Source of the DNA: an uncultured Oscillibacter sp.
Lineage (GTDB): Bacteria; Bacillota; Clostridia; Oscillospirales; Oscillospiraceae
NCBI GenBank assembly: GCA_910585385.1
Contig: CAJUDV010000008.1
Span: forward strand, 5,506 to 69,505
Direction of reading: 5' to 3'
DNA: 64,000 bases
Made by a program: the position numbers and the translations under genes. The notes beneath the pieces were generated by a model. That model saw nothing but the letters and a program-made list of their open reading frames with translations. It ran no database searches and was not told where the DNA came from. Each line of letters begins with the position of its first letter. The stretch's first letter is position 1. Shown here piece after piece: positions 1 to 6,090 of the stretch.

Positions 1-524
1 ATTCCGTTGTCATTGAGGATCACCACCAGCGGCTCCCCGGAGGCCCCGGCGTCATTGAGCCCCTCATAGGAAAGGCCACCGGTAAGGGCGCCGTCTCCAA
101 TCAGCGCCAGTACGCTGTAATCCGCATTCTGTAAAGTTCTAGCCCTTGCCATTCCTAGAGCCACAGAGACAGAGTTGGAAGCGTGTCCGGCAATAAAGGC
201 GTCATGTTCGCTCTCCCTGGGCTTTGGAAAACCGGAGAGGCCGCCGAACTGCCGCAGAGTGGAGAACTGGTCCCACCGCCCTGTGAGCGCCTTGTGGACA
301 TAGCATTGATGTCCAACGTCAAATACCAGCCGGTCGGCGCTGGTGTCGAACACCCGGTGGATCGCCACCGTCAGTTCCACCGCCCCCAGGTTGGATGCCA
401 GGTGCCCTCCGGTCTCTGAGACGCTCTTGACAAGAAACTCCCTCAGCTCCTGACAGAGCTGGGGGAGCTGTCCTTCTGGCAGAGCTCTGACATCGGCTGG
501 GGAATGGATAGATTCCAACAGCAT
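1..524 (-). CDS. dxs: 1-deoxy-D-xylulose-5-phosphate synthase, N-terminal part (cut by window edge)
   Basis: First enzyme of the MEP isoprenoid pathway: a thiamine-diphosphate enzyme that condenses pyruvate and glyceraldehyde 3-phosphate. Only about 174 N-terminal residues lie in the window. They begin MLLESIHSPADVRAL and include the family blocks HLASNLGAVELTVAIHRVF, DVGHQCYVHKALTGR and the thiamine-diphosphate motif GDGALTGGLSYEGLND, ending at LNDNGM. The ATG at 524 follows a GAGGAG ribosome-binding site with proper spacing. It is the last gene seen of the nusB-xse-ispA-OLE-oapA-dxs neighbourhood and starts 12 bases after the oapA stop, so it is probably co-transcribed. The rest of the gene is outside the window. 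Confidence 0.95.
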   Translation of the reverse strand, partial: MLLESIHSPADVRALPEGQLPQLCQELREFLVKSVSETGGHLASNLGAVELTVAIHRVFDTSADRLVFDVGHQCYVHKALTGRWDQFSTLRQFGGLSGFPKPRESEHDAFIAGHASNSVSVALGMARARTLQNADYSVLALIGDGALTGGLSYEGLNDAGASGEPLVVILNDNG

Positions 525-535
525 AGTTTCTCCTC

Positions 536-1084
536 TCACAAGTGGAACAGATTCAAAAACCGCCCGGCCCAATAGACCACCTGGGTGCTTTTCTTAATAG
601 CCACGGTCTTGCCCAGGGCCTTGCCGCCGATGGTCATACCGGAGATCAGCGCCGTCACACCGACAGAGATCAGCACAGACCCCAGGCTCAACGCCTGCTG
701 GAGCTGGGTCACGATCACCGCCCCTGTGGCGCCGCTGACGATGCCGCAAATATCCCCTACCACATCGTTGCAGACGCTGGAGACCCTTTCCGCGTTCCTC
801 AGAAGCATCAGGGATTGCTTCGCTCCCTTTTCTTTGTGGGCGGCCATGGCGTGGAAGGGCCTCGGATCCGCCGAGGTCACAGCCACGCCGATGATGTCAA
901 ACAAGATGCCAAGGCCAATAAAAATCACCAGCATCAAAAGAGCGGCAGCCACCCCCGCGCCGCTCAGCATCGACTCCGACGCCAAACTCAGCACGGCCGA
1001 CAGGGCCACCGCCATCAAAAAGACTGTAAGCGCCCAGCGGTACTGGGCGGATGGTCCGCTCTTCTTCTTTCCCTTTTTCGCCAA
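536..1084 (-). CDS. oapA: OLE RNA-associated membrane protein, OapA-like (182 aa)
   Basis: A 182-aa membrane protein with a very basic N-terminus (MAKKGKKKSG) and hydrophobic segments around residues 17-37, 44-69 and 111-153. The stretch FDIIGVAVTSADPRPFHAMA followed by NDVVGDICGIVSGATGA resembles the DUF21 transmembrane domain of CNNM/CorB magnesium transporters, without their CBS domains. In known OLE loci the gene between OLE RNA and dxs encodes OapA, a protein of about this size that binds the RNA and takes it to the membrane; magnesium homeostasis and stress roles are reported for the complex. Size, topology, DUF21-like character and position all match. The start is a TTG at 1084 behind GGGAGG. 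Alternative: an unrelated DUF21-like membrane protein. The assignment is by context plus family resemblance. Confidence 0.8.
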   Translation of the reverse strand: MAKKGKKKSGPSAQYRWALTVFLMAVALSAVLSLASESMLSGAGVAAALLMLVIFIGLGILFDIIGVAVTSADPRPFHAMAAHKEKGAKQSLMLLRNAERVSSVCNDVVGDICGIVSGATGAVIVTQLQQALSLGSVLISVGVTALISGMTIGGKALGKTVAIKKSTQVVYWAGRFLNLFHL

Positions 1085-1096
1085 GAGATCCTCCCT

Positions 1097-1115
1097 GCCG
1101 TCCCGTGGGGACGGC
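1097..1115 (-). promoter_or_regulatory. hairpin just upstream of the oapA ribosome-binding site
   Basis: A perfect 8-bp stem (GCCGTCCC / GGGACGGC) with a 3-base loop lies between the OLE RNA 3' helix and the GGGAGG site of oapA. No T-run follows, so it is unlikely to be a terminator. It may mark the end of the RNA domain, stabilise a processed 3' end, or affect oapA translation; the role is inference. Confidence 0.55.
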
Positions 1116-1132
1116 TCACAGATAAATCATAT

Positions 1133-1789
1133 GCTAAGACGGCGGCGGCAAAAAAGGTAAATCTTACGGCTTAGGTACGGGTTGGATTTCCCCGGAACGC
1201 ACCTCTCGTTGCCGATGGAGGCGGTTCCCCTTTCAGCGATCCGGCGCGGCGTCGCCCGTCCGCACTACCCGACTGCCACTTAGTCCGCACTGCAATCCCT
1301 TTTCTGCCTCGCGAGAACAGCCTAGGTGATTTCCACCACAGTCTGTCCGCTTCTTTAGCCTCTTTTGCAGACCGGGTTTCAAAGGGCGATCACGGAACCT
1401 CCCTGGCCGGGGACGTTTCGTGTAGTTCCCTGATCCACCCGCCCCACGTCAAGGCAGGCTACGGCTGCACACAGCGTTACGGCCCCGAGGGACCGATGCA
1501 CCGCATTGCAGGTTCACAATCTGTTTCGTACGCGGGCCGAAAATACCACAATGGGAGTACGTCCGCGCACAAGAACAGGTCTCCACGGAAACAGGGTCGG
1601 ATAAACCATGCCATTGGAAAACGCCCTGAGTCCGCAAGCGCGTAATAAACCGCGCTTCCCCCCAGCACCCACCCAAAACTGGGCGTATCAAGCAGGCACC
1701 ACGGGTTTCATCGATGTGCCCTTCAGAGGATTTTTAGGCCCTCCCTAGGAAACGGCAGATCTGACTAGAATACTGCGCCGCCGCTTAGC
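1133..1789 (-). ncRNA. ole: OLE RNA (ornate, large, extremophilic RNA), about 657 nt
   Basis: The 778-base space between ispA and oapA has no credible gene but has the signs of a large structured RNA on the minus strand. Its ends pair: GCTAAG plus CGGCGGCG near 1776-1789 is complementary to CGCCGCCG plus CTTAGC at 1133-1147, 14 base pairs with one bulged base (1139). Internal hairpins include AAGCGCG/CGCGCTT (1636-1642 with 1651-1657), a GGCAC/GTGCC stem near 1695-1720 and GGTG-GAAAT-CACC near 1324-1336. OLE RNAs of Firmicutes are about 610 nt and sit between ispA and oapA-dxs, downstream of nusB, xseA and xseB, which is the arrangement here. They form a membrane ribonucleoprotein with OapA. 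Identification rests on synteny, length and fold; the family consensus could not be searched. Confidence 0.85.
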
Positions 1790-1796
1790 GTTAACC

Positions 1797-1825
1797 AGTA
1801 TAGCACAGCTCCAATAAATATACAA
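1797..1825 (-). promoter_or_regulatory. promoter of OLE RNA
   Basis: Minus-strand -35 TTGTAT (1820-1825) and -10 TATACT (1797-1802) are separated by exactly 17 bases. Transcription would begin near 1790, one base before the terminal helix of the OLE RNA. The RNA would therefore be made with a defined 5' end independently of read-through from ispA. Confidence 0.7.
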
Positions 1826-1862
1826 TATATTCCGTATACACAAAGTGTAAATTTTTTTCCAG

Positions 1863-2759
1863 TCAGAAGGTCCGGACCGCCATGCTGTCGGCCAGCGCCT
1901 CCAAAAACGCGGTGCCGCCCTGCCACGTCCCCTGGGACAGCGCCGCCTTGGCCCTGGCGGTGTAGTCCAGAACCCGGGCCTCGCAGTCCTTCAGGCCCAA
2001 AAGGGTCACATAGGTTGTCTTGCCGTTGGAGGCGTCGGAGCCGATGGGTTTGCCGAAGACCCCGGCGTCACCCATGACATCCAGCATATCGTCCCGGATC
2101 TGGAAGGCCAGACCTAAGTTGGTGGCGTAGTCCCGGGCGGCGTCCATGCAGCGCTCCTCCACCGCCCGGCGGCCCATGGAGGCCGCCACGCCCATCATAC
2201 AGGCGGCCCGCAGCAGCGCCCCGGTCTTCTTGTCGTTGATGGCGGTGAGCTCCGCCTCCGTGTGAGGCTGTCCGCCGCCCAGGGTATCCCAGTACTGTCC
2301 GCCGCACATGCCCTGGAAACCGGCGGCCTCCGCCAGGATCTCCGCCGCCAGGGCCCTGTACAGCTGCCCGCCGTGCCGCCAGGTTCCTTCAGCGGAGAGA
2401 ACCGTCTGAAACGCCGCCGCCTGGAGGGCGTCCCCGGCCAGGGTGGCCGCGCACTCTCCGAATTTGATATGACAGGTGGGCTTGCCCCGGCGGAGGTCGT
2501 CGTTGTCCATACAGGGCAGATCGTCGTGGATCAGGGAGTAGGTGTGGAGCATCTCCACGGCGCAGCCGAAATCAAGGGCCTCCTGAGAGGTTCCCCCCGC
2601 CGCCTCACAGAATTTCATGGTGAGGATGGGACGGACGCGCTTGCCCCCGGCCAGCAGGCTGTACCGCATGGCCTCCTCCAGTCCCCCGCCGGGGAAAAAC
2701 TGCTGTAAACGGTCCTCCGCCAGCTGACGGGCCGCCTCCATCTCCTTGATGAAATCCAT
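1863..2759 (-). CDS. ispA: farnesyl diphosphate synthase (polyprenyl synthetase)
   Basis: Trans-prenyltransferase making geranyl/farnesyl diphosphate from IPP and DMAPP in the cytoplasm; supplies UppS, encoded later in this window. The 298-aa protein has the usual length. It shows the GGKRVRP substrate-binding block, the first Asp-rich motif in DDLPCMDNDD and the second in FQIRDDMLDVMGD. The ATG at 2759 is chosen over upstream in-frame codons because it follows GGAG directly and starts just after the xseB stop, the normal coupling in the xseA-xseB-ispA operon. Downstream lies the OLE RNA. Confidence 0.95.
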   Translation of the reverse strand: MDFIKEMEAARQLAEDRLQQFFPGGGLEEAMRYSLLAGGKRVRPILTMKFCEAAGGTSQEALDFGCAVEMLHTYSLIHDDLPCMDNDDLRRGKPTCHIKFGECAATLAGDALQAAAFQTVLSAEGTWRHGGQLYRALAAEILAEAAGFQGMCGGQYWDTLGGGQPHTEAELTAINDKKTGALLRAACMMGVAASMGRRAVEERCMDAARDYATNLGLAFQIRDDMLDVMGDAGVFGKPIGSDASNGKTTYVTLLGLKDCEARVLDYTARAKAALSQGTWQGGTAFLEALADSMAVRTF

Positions 2760-2763
2760 TCCC

Positions 2764-3000
2764 TCACTCCTCTCCGCTCTCAAAGGGCAGCTCTGACGGC
2801 GCGCCGTCGGGGCCCTTCATCAGCTTTACCACCTGCTGCTCCGCCTGGTCCAGCTGTCTGGAACAGGCGCCGATCAGCTTCGTTCCCTCCTCAAAGAGGG
2901 ACAGGGTGTCCGCCAGGGGGGCGTCTCCCTTCTCCAGCAACGCCACGATCTCCTCCAGCCGCTGGAGCTGTTGTTCAAAAGTCGCTTTCTTCGCGCTCAT
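2764..3000 (-). CDS. xseB: exodeoxyribonuclease VII small subunit
   Basis: Small helical subunit of exonuclease VII, which degrades single-stranded DNA in both directions. At 78 aa it has the family size and the hallmark segment FEQQLQRLEEIVALLEKGDAPLADTL, followed by SLFEEGTKLI. The start overlaps the stop of xseA by 4 bases (ATGA), so translation is coupled and subunit stoichiometry is probably set this way. Confidence 0.95.
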   Translation of the reverse strand: MSAKKATFEQQLQRLEEIVALLEKGDAPLADTLSLFEEGTKLIGACSRQLDQAEQQVVKLMKGPDGAPSELPFESGEE

Positions 3001-4214
3001 CTCTTCCGCTCCTTTTCGTATACCTTGTCCACCACGCAGGAAAAACCGCCCTCTCCCAGCGTCACCGACACATGTTCCCCGGCGGATACATCTTTGCAGC
3101 TCTTCAAAACCACGCCGCTCTGGTTCCGGGCCATGGCGTAGCCCCGGCCCAGCACTTTTAAGGGACTCATGGCGTCCAGAGCCGCTGACAGCGCGGCGAA
3201 CCGCTCCCGCTTCCGGGACACCAAAACCCCGGAGAGGTCTCCCAGCCGCCGCTGAACGTGGTCAAGCTCCATGCGCTTATCCTGCACACAGCTCAGTTGA
3301 TCCGTCATCACCCGGCTGGAGCGCAGAGTCTCCAGCCGCTGCCGCAGAGTCTCCAGGCGTGCCGTCTCTCCCCGCTCCATCCGATCCCCCGCCTCCCGGA
3401 GCCACCGCCGCAGCTCCGTCTGGTCCGGCACGGCGATCTCCGCCGCGTTGGAGGGGGTGGAGGCTCTGGCGTCCGCCACAAAATCCGCAATGGTCACGTC
3501 CGGCTCGTGGCCCACGGCGGAGATCACCGGAGTCTCGCAGCCATAGATGGCCCGGGCCACCCGCTCGTCGTTGAAGGCCCACAGGTCCTCCATGGACCCG
3601 CCTCCCCGGCCGGTGATGATGACGTCGCCGATCTTCCACTTATCGGCGTACCGGATGGCGCCGGCAATCTCCGGCGGGGCCTCGGCCCCCTGGACCCGAA
3701 CAGGCAGCAGAATCACCTTGGCCAGCGGATAACGCCGCTTGAGGATACGAATCATGTCGTGGACCGCCGCCCCGGCGGAGGAGGTGACAACGGCGATTTT
3801 CTCCGGATAGGGCGGCAGGGGCTTTTTGTGAGCGGGGTCAAAGAGGCCCTCTTCATAGAGGCGGGCCTTTAGCTGCTCAAAGGCCACCGCCAGATCTCCG
3901 GCTCCCTCCGGGGTCAGGGAGTCGCAGTAGAGCTGGTAGGCCCCGTCCCGGGGAAAGACGGAGATCCGCCCTGCGGCGATGACCTTCATGCCGTTCTCCG
4001 GCCGAAAGCGGAGCCTGGACGCCTGCCCCCGGAACATGACGCAGCGCAGAGCGCCCTCCGGGTCTTTCAGGGTGAAGTAGTGGTGCCCGGAGGGGTAGAT
4101 TTTATAGTTGGAGAGCTCTCCGCGGACATAGATATTCTGGAGCATGGGCTCGTTGTCCAGAAGGAGCTTGACAAGCTGATTGGCTTCGCCTACGCCGAAA
4201 ATGTGGTGTTCCAT
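2997..4214 (-). CDS. xseA: exodeoxyribonuclease VII large subunit
   Basis: Catalytic subunit of exonuclease VII, 405 aa. The N-terminal OB-fold (about residues 5-100) contains YVRGELSNYK and HHYFTLKD. The central nuclease domain has AVVTSSAGAAVHDMIRILKRRYP, GGGSMEDLWAFNDE and ISAVGHEPDVTIADFVADARASTPSNAAE (each motif read within the larger domain), followed by a long coiled region that binds XseB. First gene of the xseA-xseB-ispA group; the upstream DNA carries an inverted repeat and a regulator cassette instead of the folD found here in some relatives. No clear promoter was recognised. Confidence 0.95.
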   Translation of the reverse strand: MEHHIFGVGEANQLVKLLLDNEPMLQNIYVRGELSNYKIYPSGHHYFTLKDPEGALRCVMFRGQASRLRFRPENGMKVIAAGRISVFPRDGAYQLYCDSLTPEGAGDLAVAFEQLKARLYEEGLFDPAHKKPLPPYPEKIAVVTSSAGAAVHDMIRILKRRYPLAKVILLPVRVQGAEAPPEIAGAIRYADKWKIGDVIITGRGGGSMEDLWAFNDERVARAIYGCETPVISAVGHEPDVTIADFVADARASTPSNAAEIAVPDQTELRRWLREAGDRMERGETARLETLRQRLETLRSSRVMTDQLSCVQDKRMELDHVQRRLGDLSGVLVSRKRERFAALSAALDAMSPLKVLGRGYAMARNQSGVVLKSCKDVSAGEHVSVTLGEGGFSCVVDKVYEKERKR

Positions 4215-4560
4215 ACTTACCTCTTGTCAATACTGGAGTTAGTCTGTACACGCCCTGACGGGCGGGGAGGGTTTCAGCCATTCCGATGGCTGGTCCAGTT
4301 TGCACCCCCCATTTTCTTTTCTCCTGGCGTGGAGAAAAGAAAACGGGCCGTGCACGGTCCAAAAGAAAAGAGATGCTTTTGGTGGTTGCGTAAACATCTC
4401 GCTTTGATTGAAGAGCATGCAGGAAACTTGATGCGCGGACGCATGGACTTCCCTCTATTCCCGCGCTTCGCGCCTGGCCAATCCCGTGCGGGGTGACACG
4501 TTATGCTATGGCAGGCAGCTGCAGAGGCCGCCGTCTCCAGCGGCCCCTTCCCTCCCGGAA
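4215..4560. other. gene-free 346-bp spacer with palindrome between xseA and an XRE gene
   Basis: No coding ORF with a ribosome-binding site was found. The segment holds the long inverted repeat described separately and short GC-rich dyads near 4450-4490 and 4525-4545. The composition (A-rich and C-rich blocks in alternation) differs from flanking genes and looks like an intergenic repeat element rather than a decayed gene. Confidence 0.5.
4308..4347. repeat. 17-bp-arm inverted repeat, REP/MITE-like
   Basis: Arms at 4308-4324 (CCCATTTTCTTTTCTCC) and 4331-4347 (GGAGAAAAGAAAACGGG) are complementary at 16 of 17 positions, with a 6-base loop. Transcribed, it would make a strong hairpin. It lies upstream of xseA, divergent to nothing, so it is not an obvious terminator. 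It may be one copy of a dispersed intergenic repeat; only this copy was seen in the window. Confidence 0.7.
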
Positions 4561-4767
4561 CTATCTCTCGTCAGTGCGGCCCGCCAGATAGTCCAAGGTC
4601 ACGCCGAAGTGATCCGCCAGGGCACAGAGATTCTCAAAACCGGGATAATTTTCTCCCGCTTCAAATCTTTGGTACTGCCGCTCTGTAACTTCGATTGCCT
4701 CTGCGATTTGCACTTGAGTTTCCTTTTTTTCTTTCCTTAGCTCTCGCAATCTTTTTTGAAATTCCAT
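4561..4767 (-). CDS. XRE-family helix-turn-helix regulator (68 aa)
   Basis: A single-domain DNA-binding protein: MEFQKRLRELRKEKKETQ leads into the HTH VQIAEAIEVTERQYQRFEAG, followed by NYPGFENLCALADHFGVTLDYLAGRTDE, the usual XRE/Cro layout with no sensor domain. The start at 4767 follows AAGGAG. It diverges from a 71-aa ORF whose promoter has a perfect consensus and an adjacent dyad, so the likely targets are that ORF and itself. The pair sits between nusB and xseA, where it is not part of the usual gene order. Confidence 0.85.
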   Translation of the reverse strand: MEFQKRLRELRKEKKETQVQIAEAIEVTERQYQRFEAGENYPGFENLCALADHFGVTLDYLAGRTDER

Positions 4768-4776
4768 AGCAACTCC

Positions 4777-4805
4777 TTGACACGATGGATTCTGCGTGCT
4801 ATAAT
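4777..4805 (+). promoter_or_regulatory. consensus sigma-A promoter of the 71-aa ORF
   Basis: TTGACA (4777-4782) and TATAAT (4800-4805) with exactly 17 bases between them: a full consensus promoter, the strongest in the window. Transcription should start near 4812, directly in front of a dyad likely to be an operator. Confidence 0.85.
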
Positions 4806-4816
4806 CACAATAGAAC

Positions 4817-4832
4817 ACGACGTATTCGTCGT
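4817..4832. promoter_or_regulatory. candidate operator dyad (ACGACG-TATT-CGTCGT)
   Basis: Perfect 6-bp arms with a 4-base spacer, about 5 bases downstream of the predicted start site of the consensus promoter. Position and symmetry suit binding by a dimer of the divergent XRE protein, which would repress an otherwise very strong promoter. Binding is inference. Confidence 0.6.
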
Positions 4833-4852
4833 TTCATTGAAAGGTGGTACAT

Positions 4853-5068
4853 ATGTCCGACTTCATGCTCTGGCTCTATGCCAACTACATTCGTCCGCAG
4901 CTGGATTCCGCCCCGCGGGGCGACTGTGCGTTTCACTTCGACCTGCTGCACAACGAACTGCCGCCCTGCACCCGCGCCTCGCTGGACAAGTGCCTGGAAT
5001 TTACCGCAGCCCACGCCTTTTTGCTGGGACTGCGCACCGGGGCGGGCCTGTCCTCTGCCGCGCGGTAG
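4853..5068 (+). CDS. small uncharacterised protein (71 aa)
   Basis: Family not recognised. The ORF begins MSDFMLWLYANYIRP at an ATG at 4853, preceded by AAAGGTGG, and is served by the consensus promoter at 4777-4805. It is soluble and mixed in composition, with a central FHFDLLHNELPPCTRASLDK and an Ala/Leu-rich C-terminus (HAFLLGLRTGAGLSSAAR). It is followed by a good terminator. Promoter, ribosome-binding site and terminator all support a real expressed gene, presumably controlled by the divergent XRE protein. Confidence 0.7.
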   Translation: MSDFMLWLYANYIRPQLDSAPRGDCAFHFDLLHNELPPCTRASLDKCLEFTAAHAFLLGLRTGAGLSSAAR

Positions 5069-5090
5069 GTATTTACCCATACGGAAACAA

Positions 5091-5137
5091 GGCAGAGCCG
5101 GACATGGAGGCCTTCCATGCCCGCTCTGCCTCTTTTT
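5091..5137 (+). terminator. rho-independent terminator (probably bidirectional)
   Basis: GGCAGAGC (5091-5098) pairs with GCTCTGCC (5123-5130), with an inner ATGGA/TCCAT-type extension, followed on the plus strand by TCTTTTTC. It ends the 71-aa gene and, on the other strand, lies just past the nusB stop. Confidence 0.8.
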
Positions 5138-5140
5138 CAT

Positions 5141-5590
5141 TTATTCCGTGATCTCCTGCCGGACAAAGCTCCCCAGAATGCCGTTGATGAACTTCACCGT
5201 CTCCGGCGTCTCGTACTTCTTGGCAATCTCCACCGCCTCGTTGATAGCGGCGCCGTTGGGGATGTCCTGCATATACAGGATCTCATACATGGCCACCCGC
5301 ATAATGGCGGAGGCCACCAGAGGGATGCGGGCGAACTTCCAGCCCTTGGCGTACTTTCCAATATAGCCGTCCAGCTCCGCCCCGTGCTCGTCTACGCCCT
5401 TCACCAACCGGCGGATATAGCCCGCCTGCATGGCGTCCGGGGCCTCGGCGTAAAGGGCGTCCTCCTCCGCCAGGGCCGCGAAGGACTCCGCCGTCAGCCG
5501 CTGGCCCAGCAGATCGTCCACGGTCTTGTCGGTGAAGCTCAGTTCATAGGAGAGGTGGATGGCGATCTCCCGCGCGGTGTTCCGTACCAT
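5141..5590 (-). CDS. nusB: transcription antitermination factor NusB
   Basis: All-helical 149-aa RNA-binding factor that joins NusE/S10 on boxA in rRNA antitermination. The N-terminal ARxxA-type segment (TAREIAIHLSYELSF) and the C-terminal signature IPLVASAIMRVAMYEI, with IPNGAAINEAVEIAKKY and FINGILGS, are typical. Directly downstream of asp23 (26 bases), so probably transcribed from the asp23 promoter. Confidence 0.93.
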   Translation of the reverse strand: MVRNTAREIAIHLSYELSFTDKTVDDLLGQRLTAESFAALAEEDALYAEAPDAMQAGYIRRLVKGVDEHGAELDGYIGKYAKGWKFARIPLVASAIMRVAMYEILYMQDIPNGAAINEAVEIAKKYETPETVKFINGILGSFVRQEITE

Positions 5591-5616
5591 ACTCTCTTTT
5601 CCTTTTCTCTCTTTCC

Positions 5617-5994
5617 TCAGTTCAGCGTCACACCGCCCACGTGGATGTTGACCTTCTCCACGGCGCAGCCGGTCATGGCCTCCACGGAGGACATCACCGC
5701 CTTCTGAGCGTTCTCCGCCACCTCAGGGATGGGATGCCCGTACTCCACCGTCAGGTACAGGTCCAGCGTCAGCGCCGCGCCGGTGGCATCGATCTTCACG
5801 CCCTTGGCACTCTTCTGGGCGTTCTTACGGTTGTTCATGAGGTCGGTGACGCTGTTGCCCATGGCGGTCATCATGCCGGACACGCCCTCCACCTCCCGCA
5901 CGGCACCTACGGCAATGGAGGCGATGACCTCCTCCGAGATGTTGATGCTCCCGTTTTCCTCCGGCAGCGTCATGTATTCCCTGCTCTCGCCCAT
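5617..5994 (-). CDS. Asp23/Gls24 family envelope stress protein
   Basis: A 125-aa Asp23-type protein. Family signatures: INISEEVIASIAVGAVREVEGVSGM near the N-terminus, the Lys/Gly turn KSAKGVKIDATGAALTLDLYLTVEYGHPIPEVAENAQKAV, and a C-terminal MTGCAVEKVNIHVGGV (all read as parts of one domain). In Firmicutes such proteins lie upstream of nusB and are linked to membrane and cell-wall stress. Here it has its own promoter and a structured 5' leader, separate from the spoIIIA operon upstream. Confidence 0.9.
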   Translation of the reverse strand: MGESREYMTLPEENGSINISEEVIASIAVGAVREVEGVSGMMTAMGNSVTDLMNNRKNAQKSAKGVKIDATGAALTLDLYLTVEYGHPIPEVAENAQKAVMSSVEAMTGCAVEKVNIHVGGVTLN

Positions 5995-6007
5995 GTTGAC
6001 TCTCCTT

Positions 6008-6055
6008 AACTCGTAATATCATCGGTATCGTAAAGAGTAGCGATATTTCCGAGTT
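6008..6055 (-). promoter_or_regulatory. structured 5' leader of asp23
   Basis: The leader predicted from the promoter at 6059-6087 folds over nearly its full length: AACTCG (6050-6055) pairs with CGAGTT (6008-6013), with inner ATATC/GATAT and TATCG/CGATA pairings. The stem ends right at the ribosome-binding site (AAGGAGAG). It could modulate translation or stabilise the mRNA; the role is not known. Confidence 0.5.
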
Positions 6056-6058
6056 GTT

Positions 6059-6087
6059 ATTGTACCACATCCCGCAGGAAAATACAA
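6059..6087 (-). promoter_or_regulatory. promoter of asp23-nusB
   Basis: Minus-strand -35 TTGTAT (6082-6087) and -10 TACAAT (6059-6064) with a 17-base spacer, placed just after the spoIIIAH stop. This gives the housekeeping asp23-nusB pair a vegetative promoter apart from the sporulation operon upstream. Confidence 0.7.
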
Positions 6088-6090
6088 CCT

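Noticed and set aside
542..1174. Long plus-strand ORFs opposite oapA
   Set aside because: They mirror the oapA coding strand, carry biased His/Gln/Arg composition, lack ribosome-binding sites and have no family features.
1449..1691. 80-aa and 63-aa minus-strand ORFs inside the OLE RNA segment
   Set aside because: No ribosome-binding site and no family resemblance; the segment has paired ends and multiple hairpins, better explained as structured RNA.
4102..4496. ORFs across the xseA start and the 4.3-kb inverted repeat
   Set aside because: They cross the palindrome and the xseA N-terminus with no start signals; low-complexity translation.
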